Positions 1 through 9,423 of a stretch of 64,000 bases of DNA are shown piece by piece. The notes beneath the pieces are model-generated. The model did no database searches. It saw nothing but the letters and a program-made list of their open reading frames with translations, and had not been told where the DNA came from. Position 1 is the stretch's first letter; the number at the start of each line of letters is the position of its first letter. The position numbers were made by a program, and so were the translations under genes. The stretch spans positions 102,631 to 166,630 of the forward strand of contig PEAM01000004.1 of assembly GCA_002753565.1 (NCBI GenBank), read 5' to 3'. The stretch is from Magnetococcales bacterium (GTDB taxonomy: Bacteria > Pseudomonadota > Magnetococcia > Magnetococcales > JADFYX01).

Positions 1-626
1 CGCAGTTGTTGATCATGGATGAGCCCCTGGCCTCTATGGATCATACCGGCAAAAAAAAGATTTTAGGTTTTATACACCGAGTGCAAACCCACCTGAAGCT
101 CCCCATTCTCCATGTAAGCCATGATATGGGCGAGATTCTGCAACTGGCCGATTATCTGGCTCTCATGGAGAAGGGTCGAATTCTCGCTACAGGCCCCATC
201 CACGAGATGATTACCCGACTGGACCTGCCCCTGGCCCATCGGGGGGATGCCAGCACCCTGCTGGCCGCCCAGGTGACCGAACAGGAGCTGGCGTATCATC
301 TCAGCCATTTAACCTTTGGCAAGCCCAGTCAACAGCTCTTCATTCCCAATACCAGCCTCTCCCTCGGGGAGCAGGTCAGGGTCAGAATTTTTGCCCGAGA
401 CGTCAGCCTCACCTTGGAACAGCCCAAACAGACCAGCATTCTCAACCATTTTCCTGCCAAAGTGGTGGAGATCATGCCGGAAAATCCTGCCCAATCCATG
501 GTCAAACTGTCGGTATCCGGCAGCCCTATTCTCTCCCGAATTACCAAAAAATCCTTGGAATCTCTGGGCATTGTAGAGGGGCTTTCGGTCATTGCCCAGG
601 TCAAGAGTATTGCGCTGGAGAGATAA
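1..626 (+). CDS. modC: ModC, molybdate ABC transporter ATP-binding protein (3' part)
   Basis: Only the C-terminal part is in the window; the frame is open to the left edge (first complete codon at base 3). It begins in the Walker B segment LLIMDEPLASMD, followed by the switch histidine in HVSHD. A C-terminal domain of about 75 residues matches the molybdate-binding TOBE/Mop domain that distinguishes ModC from other importer ATPases. Role known for the family: energises uptake of molybdate through ModB with periplasmic ModA. The permease and binding protein should lie to the left, outside the window. It ends 2 bp from the convergent adenylyltransferase gene, which may also serve molybdenum cofactor synthesis. 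Walker A and the ABC signature are not visible. Confidence 0.85.
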   Translation, partial: QLLIMDEPLASMDHTGKKKILGFIHRVQTHLKLPILHVSHDMGEILQLADYLALMEKGRILATGPIHEMITRLDLPLAHRGDASTLLAAQVTEQELAYHLSHLTFGKPSQQLFIPNTSLSLGEQVRVRIFARDVSLTLEQPKQTSILNHFPAKVVEIMPENPAQSMVKLSVSGSPILSRITKKSLESLGIVEGLSVIAQVKSIALER

Positions 627-628
627 GA

Positions 629-1387
629 CTAACGTGGAGAACTACAGGCAGGACATCCCTCTCGTTTTGGGATGGTAACTTGATGAAAAATACAATCAAA
701 TACATTAACCAGCAACAGAGTACCCGCCAAATTCCGACCGATTCCCAACAGGCTCTTCACCGCCTCTGCCGCCTGCAACGTGCCAACCGCGCCGACAACA
801 GAGCCTAAGATGCCCGCCGAAGAGCAGGTAGGGGCCGACTGGGGAGGGGTGGGATAGAGGCAGCGGTAACACGGGGCCTTACCATCCACGCCGTGATGAA
901 AGCTGGCAATCTGCCCTTCAAATCCCAGCACGGCAGCAGAGATCAGCTTTTTTTTCAGACGAAAGCAGGCATCATTAAGCAGGTAACGGGTGGCAAAGTT
1001 ATCGCTCCCATCCAAAACCAGATCCGCTGAAGCCAACATGCTCTCCACATTGGTTTCGGTAACCCGTTGAGAAAAAGTGGTTACCTGAACTTCTGGGTTG
1101 ATGGCCTGGATGGCCTGCTTGGCAGAGGAGACCTTCAACGCCCCCACTCGGCACGTCGTATGGAGAATCTGACGCTGAAGGTTGGAAAGTTCCACCCGGT
1201 CACTGTCGGCAATGACCAGGTGCCCCACACCGGCAGCAGCCAGATAGAGGGCTGCCGGGGAGCCAAGCCCACCAGCGCCAAGAATGAAAACCGTAGCGTC
1301 AAGCAGCTTGGCTTGACCAGCACCACCGATATCTTTGAGAATGATTTGGCGGGAGTACCGCTCAATCTGATCTTCGGAGAGAGTCAT
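629..1387 (-). CDS. moeB: MoeB/ThiF-type adenylyltransferase (E1-like)
   Basis: HesA/MoeB/ThiF family. It adenylates the C-terminal glycine of a ubiquitin-like sulfur carrier (MoaD or ThiS) for molybdopterin or thiamine synthesis. Visible features are the N-terminal ERYSRQ motif, the nucleotide-binding GAGGLGSP, DSDRVELSNLQRQ with the arginine finger, a DGSDNFATRY segment, and two CxxC pairs (CYRC and CPAC) that bind structural zinc. I take the ATG at 1387 (MTLSEDQIERYSRQ), where the family homology begins; a start at 1438 would add 17 unrelated residues. The convergent modC neighbour favours a MoeB role, but MoeB and ThiF cannot be told apart here with certainty. Confidence 0.85.
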   Translation of the reverse strand: MTLSEDQIERYSRQIILKDIGGAGQAKLLDATVFILGAGGLGSPAALYLAAAGVGHLVIADSDRVELSNLQRQILHTTCRVGALKVSSAKQAIQAINPEVQVTTFSQRVTETNVESMLASADLVLDGSDNFATRYLLNDACFRLKKKLISAAVLGFEGQIASFHHGVDGKAPCYRCLYPTPPQSAPTCSSAGILGSVVGAVGTLQAAEAVKSLLGIGRNLAGTLLLVNVFDCIFHQVTIPKREGCPACSSPR

Positions 1388-1559
1388 GGAGAAAATATCC
1401 CACACACACCCGCTATGTGCAACCGGATAAACCAACACACAAAGCAGCGACAGCCAACTCTAATACGTATGAATATATTTCTTTATGGTAAGTAGAGTAT
1501 GAGCCAGATCCAATCAGCTACTGATACTAAAAGCAGATCTATTTCAACCAAAAAAAATA

Positions 1560-2237
1560 TCAATAGTCCTTATACTTACAGACAACCACACCACACACCT
1601 CCAATTTACCTTCAACCTCCATCAGGGGATAGCGGGCATTGAGGGGCTTGAGATAACGCCGATTACCCAAAACAATCAACTGCTTGAAGGTAGGACGGGA
1701 GTCTCCCTCCAATCGAGCCACCAGGAACCGGTTATGGCTACCCTCTGCGGTAGGATCAACAATGAGGATCTCCCCTTCAGAGAATTCCGGCTCCATGGAG
1801 TCATCGGGAACCGTCAAGGCAAAACACTGTTCGCTGGTTCTGGGAGCAACCGGAATCCAAGAGGTCGCTTCCGATTCAATCTGCTCAAAATCTTCACTGC
1901 CACACAACGTATCGACCAAAGTCCAAGGTATGAGAGGAACACGCGCAATCAGAGGAAACGGTCGGTAGGGTTGCCCCTCATCCTCCACACTGTACCCCCC
2001 CATACCACCACCGCCGGACCCAGGAAGAAGCATGTCACCACGCCCGGTATCCAACCAGATGGGGTCGACACCACACGTCAAAGCAATGGTTACCGTCCGC
2101 CGAGAAGACCGGGACCTGCCACACTCCAGCTTGTGAACCGCTGTTTGGCTGATGCCGACCTTGTCTGCCAACCCTTTTTGGGTCAGACCGGCATTCTTCC
2201 GAGCCAGCTGAATCCGATCACTTAAGGTCATGCTCAT
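1560..2237 (-). CDS. XRE-family repressor with S24/LexA-type autoprotease domain
   Basis: 225 residues. An N-terminal helix-turn-helix of the phage CI type (RKNAGLTQKGLADKVGISQ, about residues 12-32) is joined by a Gly-rich linker to a peptidase S24 domain. The serine in PDDSMEPEF and the lysine in RPTFKQL are the expected Ser-Lys dyad. Proteins of this build bind operators and are cleaved or inactivated when RecA is activated by DNA damage. It stands alone with no phage structural genes beside it, so it may be a domesticated repressor or a stress regulator (inference). A short dyad in its upstream region (2299-2316) could be its own operator. Confidence 0.8.
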   Translation of the reverse strand: MSMTLSDRIQLARKNAGLTQKGLADKVGISQTAVHKLECGRSRSSRRTVTIALTCGVDPIWLDTGRGDMLLPGSGGGGMGGYSVEDEGQPYRPFPLIARVPLIPWTLVDTLCGSEDFEQIESEATSWIPVAPRTSEQCFALTVPDDSMEPEFSEGEILIVDPTAEGSHNRFLVARLEGDSRPTFKQLIVLGNRRYLKPLNARYPLMEVEGKLEVCGVVVCKYKDY

Positions 2238-2625
2238 GAAATTTCATTCCTTAATGTTAGATGTAAACGCAAGGCAGTCAGACTCTTTTTTAACACCTTT
2301 TTTGCAAGCGCAAAAAGAGTGTAGCATCCCTTACATTGAAATTACGTTAATTTTTACTAAAACCAAGTGCTTACCAATAAACCCAGACCAAACATGAAAA
2401 GGGGGCAAAACCGATCAACGATTAAATCGTCCATGCGCTACCACCCTGAAAACAAATAAACCGGGTCTCGAACAAAAAAACAACCCAATTCAATTTTATT
2501 TTTCGCCATCAATCGAGTACTATTTAAAGAGAGGAAGATTAGCGCCTACGAAGAGCAGTTGAAGTCAAACCTTTTAACAAACCCGAGCAGCTCTTCCCAT
2601 CCATCCCTTTTGCAGGATTATCATA
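2238..2625. promoter_or_regulatory. Divergent intergenic region with a candidate operator
   Basis: 388 bp between the repressor (leftward) and the HNH gene (rightward), AT-rich, with no open reading frame. A dyad with 7-bp arms, TTTTTGC and GCAAAAA around AAGC, lies at 2299-2316, about 60 bp upstream of the repressor start. It is a reasonable site for autoregulation, but this rests only on position and symmetry. No clear -35/-10 pair is called. Confidence 0.3.
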
Positions 2626-3048
2626 ATGGCTACAGAACGGTCATACAGACCCAAAAAAACAGCCCCTAAACCAACCAAAACGGCGGAAGAGCGCCAAGCG
2701 GCCATGGAGAAAATTGTCTCGATGGCCCGTCGCAACCAAGATAGTCGGGCCGCTGGCTACCGTGAAAAATCACTCCGCATCCATCCTCATGTCTGTGGTC
2801 GGTGTGGCCGAGAATTTTCCCAAGATAACCTCACCGAACTGACCGTTCACCATAAAGACCACAACCACGACAACAATCCAGAAGATGGTAGTAATTGGGA
2901 AAATTTATGTATTTACTGTCATGACAACGAACATAGTCGTTATACGGAACATCTTGCCTCCAAAACCCAGGCCCTTCAAGCAGAGGAAGAGCCAAAACCG
3001 GCTACCCACAACCCTTTCGCAGACCTTGGAAAGCTGTTCAACAAATGA
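2626..3048 (+). CDS. yajD: YajD-like HNH nuclease family protein
   Basis: 140 residues. A basic N-terminus is followed by an HNH/zinc module: CGRCGREF (first Cys pair), LTVHHKDHNHDNN (catalytic His-His), SNWENLCIYCHDNEH (Asn, second Cys pair and final His). This arrangement matches E. coli YajD and relatives, widespread single-domain HNH proteins whose cellular substrate is not established. The C-terminal tail after about residue 110 is low complexity. The gene is preceded by a long intergenic region shared with the S24 repressor, so co-regulation is possible but not shown. Confidence 0.8.
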   Translation: MATERSYRPKKTAPKPTKTAEERQAAMEKIVSMARRNQDSRAAGYREKSLRIHPHVCGRCGREFSQDNLTELTVHHKDHNHDNNPEDGSNWENLCIYCHDNEHSRYTEHLASKTQALQAEEEPKPATHNPFADLGKLFNK

Positions 3049-3549
3049 GAAGAACAACCATCGTTCAAAACCGCCTCCCTGATAGGACATGTTATAAACA
3101 GCCTGTTTAAGACAACAATACCAATTTTCCATCTCTTAATGAAGAACAATTTTAACACAACATTAACTTCTCCCACCACAGAAAAAATTTCCTTTAATTC
3201 AAAATAGTTACAATATCTCTATACGAAAACTTCCTCTCCAGACAGAGCGTTTGAGATCCAGTTGGCTGCTGTCTTGTCTACCATTTAAAAAGGGTATGCT
3301 GGTTTCAACTTAACATGGGTCAAGTTCATGATTAAAAGCCAACGCACCCCATAGCCCGGCAAGGGGGGATGGGGCCGAGGGCAGATGAGTATGCTATTTT
3401 GAATGGGAGGGACCACAAAAGAGAGAGCATGGCTCAACAGGAGGAAAAGAAGGGGTCATTCTTCTGTTCAACCTGGAAACGGGTGTTGGCGGTGCATGCT
3501 GACAACTGCCGTTTCCAGGTTAGATGAACAAAATTAAACTCAGAGGTTA
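3049..3549. other. Gene-free interval with a large inverted repeat
   Basis: About 500 bp between two convergent genes without a credible reading frame. Its only clear structure is a 13-bp perfect inverted repeat (AACCTGGAAACGG at 3470-3482 and its complement at 3509-3521). An inner GTTG/CAAC pairing would extend the stem. It lies just past the stop of the leftward DHH gene. It may act as a terminator or protect the transcript end, although no long U-tract follows. Confidence 0.45.
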
Positions 3550-4488
3550 CTAACCGTCTGCTGTTATCTGATTGATCAACTCTTGAAGTTTTTCCATCGC
3601 TTCATCGTTATCAATCTGACAGGTTCCCGCATTTTGATGGCCGCCACCGCCATATTTGAGGGCCAACTCACCTACATTGGTCTTGGAGTCACGCTTGAGA
3701 ATCGACTTACCGATGGCAAAAACCGTATTCTGTTTTTTAAACCCCCAGAGTACGTGAATGGAAATATTGGTTTCGGGGAAGAGAGCGTAGATCATGAAGC
3801 GATTACCGGCAAAGATGGTCTCTTCGTTACGCAGGTCCAACACCACCAAATTACCGTGAACCGTGGTGCAGCGTTTGATCTGCTCGACAAACTTGGTCTC
3901 GTGTTCAAAGTAGAGGTCGACCCGCTCTTTGACATCCGGCATCTGCAGAATCTGTTCAATGGTGTGATCTCGGCAACTGTCGATCAACTGCATCATCAGT
4001 TGATAGTTGGAGACCTTGAACTCTCTAAAACGTCCCAGTCCGGTACGGGCATCCATCAGGAAGTTCATCAGTACCCAACCGGTCGGGTGGAGAATTTCAT
4101 CCTTGTTGAAACGGGCCGCATCCCCCTTATCCACCGCTTCCATCATCTCGGTCGAGACATTGGGATAACCTTTTTTGCCCCCATAATAGTCATAGACCAC
4201 CCGAGCCGCTGATGGGGCCTTGGGATCAATGATATGGTTATCGGGTTTTTCCCCACCTTGGCGAATGACCTCGCTCAAATGGTGATCAAAAGCCAGAGAG
4301 ACGCCCTTCACATAAGGGAGGTTGGTGGTAATATCCCGACTGGTAATGTCAATTTTGCCATCTTGCATATCCTTGGGATGAACAAACTTGATCTCATCGA
4401 TCATGTCCAACTCTTTTAACAAAACAGCACAAACCAAACCGTCGAAGTCACTCCGGGTAACAAGCCGGAATTTCTTTTTTTGTGTCAT
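3550..4488 (-). CDS. DHH-family phosphoesterase (exopolyphosphatase-like)
   Basis: 312 residues. DHH motifs are present: TRSDFDGLVCAVLL near the N-terminus (metal-binding Asp residues) and AFDHHLSE around residue 68. The DHHA1 substrate-binding domain ends with GGGGHQNAGTC near residue 280. Family members hydrolyse phosphodiester or phosphoanhydride bonds with Mn2+; this subgroup is usually annotated as exopolyphosphatase-related, but the substrate cannot be deduced from sequence. The start MTQKKKFRLVTRSDFDG places the first motif at the usual distance. Monocistronic by spacing. Confidence 0.8.
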   Translation of the reverse strand: MTQKKKFRLVTRSDFDGLVCAVLLKELDMIDEIKFVHPKDMQDGKIDITSRDITTNLPYVKGVSLAFDHHLSEVIRQGGEKPDNHIIDPKAPSAARVVYDYYGGKKGYPNVSTEMMEAVDKGDAARFNKDEILHPTGWVLMNFLMDARTGLGRFREFKVSNYQLMMQLIDSCRDHTIEQILQMPDVKERVDLYFEHETKFVEQIKRCTTVHGNLVVLDLRNEETIFAGNRFMIYALFPETNISIHVLWGFKKQNTVFAIGKSILKRDSKTNVGELALKYGGGGHQNAGTCQIDNDEAMEKLQELINQITADG

Positions 4489-4607
4489 CTCAACATCCCT
4501 CCGAGATTATTCTTAATCGTTGAATATCTGCATTTTGAATACGTTATTTTTCAGTACAACTTCACTAACCTACAGGAAATCACCACCATTTTGAACAAAA
4601 TTCTGAT

Positions 4608-6743
4608 CTATTTTTTCTGAATATGCCAACAATTATGGATTTTTCGGTTTCTCTTAAAGTCGGGATCAAAGGTCTGATCGGTTATTTCGGTGAGAGTCAG
4701 CGTGGAATCAATCCAGCTGTCATCCATCTTAAAGCGCTGAAGATTATTGGAGAAAATCAACTCTCCACCCGGCTCTAGAAGGGTGACCACCGAACGAATC
4801 AGAGCGCCATGGTCACGCTGGAGATCAAAGGTATCGCTCATGCTTTTGGAGTTGGAAAAGGTGGGAGGGTCCAGAAAAATCAGGCCAAACCGGCTGTGGC
4901 ACCGCTCTACCCATCCCAAACAGTCAGCCGAGATAAAGGTGTGGGCAGAACCTTCAAAACCGTTAAGGGCCATGTTCTGTCTGGCCCAGTTCAGGTAGGT
5001 GTTGGAGAGATCCACCGTCATGGTCTCCACTGCCCCCCCATCTGCGGCATACACGGAGGACGCCCCGGTATAACCAAACAAATTTAAAAACCGACGGCCC
5101 ATGGCCTTCTGGCGGATGATCCGCCGAGTGGGTGCGTGGTCCAGAAAAAGGCCGGTATCCAGATAGTCGCTCAAGTTGACCAAAAATTTCAGCCCCCCCT
5201 CCCGAACCTCCCGCTGCACCCCTCGTTGATCCATCTTGCCATATTGAGAGCCGCCGGAACGTTTGCGACGCACCTTTAAAAACAGGTTGTCCGCCGGCAG
5301 GTCCAGAACCGAAGGAATCACCGATAGTGCCGCATTCAGCCGATCCCTTGCCTTCTCCGGGTCGATGGTGTCCGGAGCCTGATACTCCTGAACATGGACC
5401 CAGCGCTCGTAGATATCCACCGCCATGGCATATTCCGGCATGTCTGCATCATAGAGGCGATAACAGGAGACCCCCTCTTTTTTCAACCAACGCCTGAGCT
5501 GCTTATGGTTTTTCTTCAGCCGATTGGCAAACATCTCCACCTGGGTATGGGCCGAGTGGGAGATCTGACGCTCTGGCCTGATATCGGGGAGAAAAGATAA
5601 CAGGGAGCAGGCCAAGGGACCGTTATACAGGGTGGTACTCTTTTTGGGTGTAACCCCCAGAGCCTTGGCAGCATTGGGCAAGCCGGTAAAGACAGTCCGA
5701 TGCCAATCGACAAACCGAAAACGGACAACCTCACCCAACGCACGGTAGAGTGGCTGTAATCCGGCTACGGTTCCCTGGCGTTCACCATACGGGGGGTTAA
5801 AGGCCAACAGCCCTCTCCCCTCCCGTGTTGGTTGCACCTCCAGGGCCTCCCCCTCCTTAAAATGGATGTACCCCTCCAGCCCGGCCTGAATACAGTTCTG
5901 TTGGGCGGCTCGGATCATGCTGGGGTTGGTATCGAAACCAAGAATGGCAGGCAGTTTTTCCTTGCCGACTCGAGACCGCTCTTTCGCCTCTGCCAGCAGA
6001 TCGTACCAAGCCTGGGCATCATGGCCCAACCATCCTAAAAAGCCAAAATAGTCCCGAGTCAAACCGGGAGCCGTATCACTGGCCAGCAGAGCCGCTTCAA
6101 TGGGCAGGGTGCCAGAGCCGCACATGGGATCGATAAAAGGGCCACCCCGCCGGGCGATGGCGGCCCAATCGGAAAAGAGCAGAATGGCTGCCGCCAGGTT
6201 CTGTTTTAACGGGGCGTTGCCGGCATGGACGCGATAACCACGACGGTGGAGACTTTCACCGGAGAGGTCCAGGTTGACAGCAACCCGGTCTGTTCTCAGG
6301 CGGACATTGATGCGTATATCCGGTTGATCGGTATCCACCGAAGGGCGTACCCCGGTCAGATCCCGAAAGCGATCCACAATGGCATCTTTAACCTTGCGAG
6401 CTGCAAATCCGGTATGTTTGATCTCTTCGTTGGTGCCGGTAAAGTCGACGGCCAGGGTCCCCCCCTTATCCAGATGCTCCTCCCACGGAATCTGATAAAC
6501 CCCCTCATAAAGCCCCTGCTGATCAGAGGCATGGAACCGAGCAAGGGGATAGATGACCCGGCTGGCCGTCCGAGACCAGAGGCAAACGGCATAGGCCAGT
6601 CGAACAGGGCCTCGAAAAGCCACCCCTGCCCGAGCCGGTCGAACACCCTGAGCACCCAGATCTTTTAGTTCCTGAGCGAGAAGGGGCTCCATACCAAAGG
6701 CAGTTGTGGCAAAAAAATCAATGTTATTCAATAGATAAACCAA
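4608..6743 (-). CDS. rlmL: RlmKL, bifunctional 23S rRNA (m7G2069/m2G2445) methyltransferase
   Basis: 711 residues, the length of the fused enzyme. The N-terminal half has a THUMP RNA-binding region and an N2-guanine methyltransferase domain with the catalytic motif NPPYGER near residue 315. The C-terminal half is a second SAM-dependent Rossmann domain with NLFGYTGASSVYAA and DPPTFSNS near residue 623, equivalent to RlmK. In E. coli the protein modifies G2445 and G2069 of 23S rRNA during 50S assembly. The fusion is best known from gammaproteobacteria, so finding it near alphaproteobacterial-type genes is informative about lineage. Confidence 0.92.
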   Translation of the reverse strand: MVYLLNNIDFFATTAFGMEPLLAQELKDLGAQGVRPARAGVAFRGPVRLAYAVCLWSRTASRVIYPLARFHASDQQGLYEGVYQIPWEEHLDKGGTLAVDFTGTNEEIKHTGFAARKVKDAIVDRFRDLTGVRPSVDTDQPDIRINVRLRTDRVAVNLDLSGESLHRRGYRVHAGNAPLKQNLAAAILLFSDWAAIARRGGPFIDPMCGSGTLPIEAALLASDTAPGLTRDYFGFLGWLGHDAQAWYDLLAEAKERSRVGKEKLPAILGFDTNPSMIRAAQQNCIQAGLEGYIHFKEGEALEVQPTREGRGLLAFNPPYGERQGTVAGLQPLYRALGEVVRFRFVDWHRTVFTGLPNAAKALGVTPKKSTTLYNGPLACSLLSFLPDIRPERQISHSAHTQVEMFANRLKKNHKQLRRWLKKEGVSCYRLYDADMPEYAMAVDIYERWVHVQEYQAPDTIDPEKARDRLNAALSVIPSVLDLPADNLFLKVRRKRSGGSQYGKMDQRGVQREVREGGLKFLVNLSDYLDTGLFLDHAPTRRIIRQKAMGRRFLNLFGYTGASSVYAADGGAVETMTVDLSNTYLNWARQNMALNGFEGSAHTFISADCLGWVERCHSRFGLIFLDPPTFSNSKSMSDTFDLQRDHGALIRSVVTLLEPGGELIFSNNLQRFKMDDSWIDSTLTLTEITDQTFDPDFKRNRKIHNCWHIQKK

Positions 6744-6827
6744 GCTAAGAGAAAAAGATCGGCTTCAACAACCAAAACCGTAACCCCACCAAAAGAGAGA
6801 GGGGGTTGGAAAAGAGGCACTCAGGCT

Positions 6828-7136
6828 CTATTTCATGCCTAAAGCCTGTTTGTAGAGGTGAATCATCGCCTCTTCTTCATCCACTTCATGAGGGTCCATG
6901 GTTCTCAATCGCACGATTTTACGCATGATTTTGGGATCAAAACCCTGGGACTTGGCCTCGGCGTACACCTCTTTCACATTGGTGGCAATGGCCGATTTTT
7001 CCTCCTCCAACCGTTCAATCCGATCGATAAACCGCCCCAACTGCTCAGCGGCAATCCCCTCCCCATCGACAATCTCACCGGCTTTTTCGTCCGGTTCCTC
7101 ATTTTGGCCCACCAATTCCATGATTCTCTTCCTCAT
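6828..7136 (-). CDS. gapR: GapR/DUF2312 nucleoid-associated protein
   Basis: 102 residues matching the GapR family. The stretch [18 protein letters not shown], then [20 protein letters not shown] and the terminal acidic helix are highly characteristic. In Caulobacter, GapR binds AT-rich overtwisted DNA ahead of replication forks and RNA polymerase and is essential; the family is largely confined to Alphaproteobacteria. The N-terminal 25 residues here are an extra acidic extension with uncertain start; a later start would remove residues without touching the conserved part. It is a taxonomic marker in this window. Confidence 0.9.
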   Translation of the reverse strand: MRKRIMELVGQNEEPDEKAGEIVDGEGIAAEQLGRFIDRIERLEEEKSAIATNVKEVYAEAKSQGFDPKIMRKIVRLRTMDPHEVDEEEAMIHLYKQALGMK

Positions 7137-7220
7137 ACTCCATGGGTGTTAAACAATATCCTGCAAGGGTATACGCATCGATGCGATTTGCCAATCCATA
7201 ATCCACCCGACAGATGGATC

Positions 7221-9293
7221 TTAATGTAGCTCCAGAGGGGCCAGATACTGCTCCAGATCCCTCTGCGCCTTCTCCAATTGGTGCTGGTGGTTTTGGTACT
7301 CTCTCTGTTTCTCTTCCAGGAGGGTCTCCTTGTCATCCAACTTTTTCATCATACGTCCATAAAAGGGGCTTTGAGCATTGACCGTTTTCAAATTGGCCCG
7401 AATTCTCTCCTGCTCACGCCCCAACGCCCCGATCTGCTGCTTGGCTTGATTCAACAAACGGCGAAATTTTTCCACCTCTCCGTGCAGCATCACCACCCGG
7501 TTCAGACCTTTTTTTACCGAAGGGGAGAGAGCCCCCTGCTTGGTATACTCCAACAGTTGCCCTATCCGGCCCCGCAACAGAACAATACGGGACTCCAAAA
7601 CCCGCTCCTGTGCGACCTTCAACTCAGACTGGCTCTTGGGCGCCAGCTCGGTGCGAAAACGGTAGAGCCTATTGGTCGACTCAAAGGGTTGAACCTCTCC
7701 CACCACGGCCCAGCCTTGGCGCTTGGGTAGCTCAACAATCAGTTTTTTTAACTCATCAGACCGATTATCCAACACAAACGTCTGGCTGGATTGCTGTTTT
7801 TGAGAATAATAGAATACCCCTTTGACAATCCGTCCGCTGGTAATGTTCATCTCTTGTGGGGAGTGGCTGGTATTAACCCGCACATCCAGGTCAATACCAT
7901 AGCTCAACAGCCTTTTCTCTCCTGCCGGTAGATTATCCAGCAGCGCATCCCCACCATAAAGCCCACCATCAAACAGGGTAACCGGTCCCGGCGGGAGGTG
8001 GGTTGCGGTGCTGTTTTCTAAAAAGAGTCCATTCAAGGGGTGGTCTGCCAGAACCTGTTGATTATACAGACTCACCTTCTCCAGCTTGATGGGCTTGGAG
8101 ATAAAGGGAATCATGGCCCCTCGCCGTCTGGGAAGGTCAACCCCATTAACCGTAAAATGGAACAGAGCCCCCGCCTCCTCGGAGCTGGCCGCAGAGATAA
8201 GGGAGGGCTGAATTGACTCCTGCTGCCAATGGTCGTCCGCCACCCTACCATCCTCCTGGGCCTCCCTGGCCATCATCGGCGCCATGGCCATCCGACTACT
8301 CTTTCCACGCACCATCTGACCTGCCGATGGAGCGACCCCCCCAGTATAGCGTTGCGGCTGGATGGCGGCATGGTTTTCGGGTTGGATGGTTGGTCGGGTA
8401 ATGTAGCGGGGTTTGTAGAGATCTTGTATAAAGGAGATGGGACGACCACTAACCAACGAGAGCTGCACATCCTGCCAATCGTTATCCGACTGGTTTTCCA
8501 CCACCGCCCAACCCTGAATCCGCCCCTCCCCCGACCCCTTGGCCCCCTCTTTTTGGGCAGGCAGGATTAAGCGGTAGGAGCTTTTCCAGACCGGGGTCTC
8601 CACCACATAGCCCAGACGGACCTTCCGAACCCCCTGGCCGGGAAAGTGAAGTACCATTTTTTTACTGTTCTTACTGCGCATCTCATCCAGAGCCTCCAGG
8701 GCCTTGGCCAAATCCCGCCGATCCCCTCCCTGGTCTAGTGAGAGCTGTTCCAACTCACGGAGTGGCACCACCCGAAACCCCGCCGTCGTAGCCAGGTTTA
8801 AAAACCAATCAACAACCGGCTCCTCGCTCCCCTCAACGGAGACCGGACGTTGCTCTACACCCAACAGGCGACCTGAAAGGGCTTTTCCCTGATGGTGGGC
8901 GGTTATCTGGCTACCCCGTAACTGGGTGAGTATGTCAGCAAGAGAGGGGTTATCGGAAAGATCGACCTGAAAGCCGGAGAGAATTCTATTTTTTGAGTTT
9001 TCTGATGGGTAGAGCACAAAACCGGGCACCCCCCCATCCAGATCTTCCATAACCAGAGATTTGAGCACATCGCTAATCTGCTGAGCAGAGAAGGGAAGCT
9101 GAACCTCCGAGCCGCCTTCAAGGGAGCCCGCATGTTGAAAATAGCCAACCCCACTGGAAAACAGAGCCACCGACCGAACCGGCAGGGCGTTCTCCTCCCC
9201 GGTGGAATCTTGGGCAAAGAGGGCTGCTGGAAACAGAAAAACCCAAACCAAAACGTCAATAAAAGGCCGTGTTAGGGCGGATCGCAAACCCAT
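7221..9293 (-). CDS. DUF4139 domain-containing exported protein
   Basis: 690 residues from the ATG at 9293, which has a GGGAG ribosome site about 9 bp upstream. It opens with a signal peptide (hydrophobic stretch VLVWVFLFPAALFA followed by Q). The body matches DUF4139: VRSVALFSSGVGYFQHAG near the start, then a beta-rich region with YVVETPVWKSSYRL and the later SYGIDLDV/FVLDNRS segments. The last 120 residues form a coiled coil rich in Gln, Glu and Lys. Function of the family is unknown; the signal peptide places it in the periplasm or envelope. No operon partner is obvious. Confidence 0.75.
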   Translation of the reverse strand: MGLRSALTRPFIDVLVWVFLFPAALFAQDSTGEENALPVRSVALFSSGVGYFQHAGSLEGGSEVQLPFSAQQISDVLKSLVMEDLDGGVPGFVLYPSENSKNRILSGFQVDLSDNPSLADILTQLRGSQITAHHQGKALSGRLLGVEQRPVSVEGSEEPVVDWFLNLATTAGFRVVPLRELEQLSLDQGGDRRDLAKALEALDEMRSKNSKKMVLHFPGQGVRKVRLGYVVETPVWKSSYRLILPAQKEGAKGSGEGRIQGWAVVENQSDNDWQDVQLSLVSGRPISFIQDLYKPRYITRPTIQPENHAAIQPQRYTGGVAPSAGQMVRGKSSRMAMAPMMAREAQEDGRVADDHWQQESIQPSLISAASSEEAGALFHFTVNGVDLPRRRGAMIPFISKPIKLEKVSLYNQQVLADHPLNGLFLENSTATHLPPGPVTLFDGGLYGGDALLDNLPAGEKRLLSYGIDLDVRVNTSHSPQEMNITSGRIVKGVFYYSQKQQSSQTFVLDNRSDELKKLIVELPKRQGWAVVGEVQPFESTNRLYRFRTELAPKSQSELKVAQERVLESRIVLLRGRIGQLLEYTKQGALSPSVKKGLNRVVMLHGEVEKFRRLLNQAKQQIGALGREQERIRANLKTVNAQSPFYGRMMKKLDDKETLLEEKQREYQNHQHQLEKAQRDLEQYLAPLELH

Positions 9294-9423
9294 CTCTTTT
9301 CTCCCAGAAATTATAACTGACTTTTCACTACCACAGCCAACACGGTAGCCCATCAAGGAGGGGGTTTCAATTGCTGTTGAAAAATGTCAGCTTTCCATCG
9401 CAAAGATAAAAAGCCGGTCTGCT

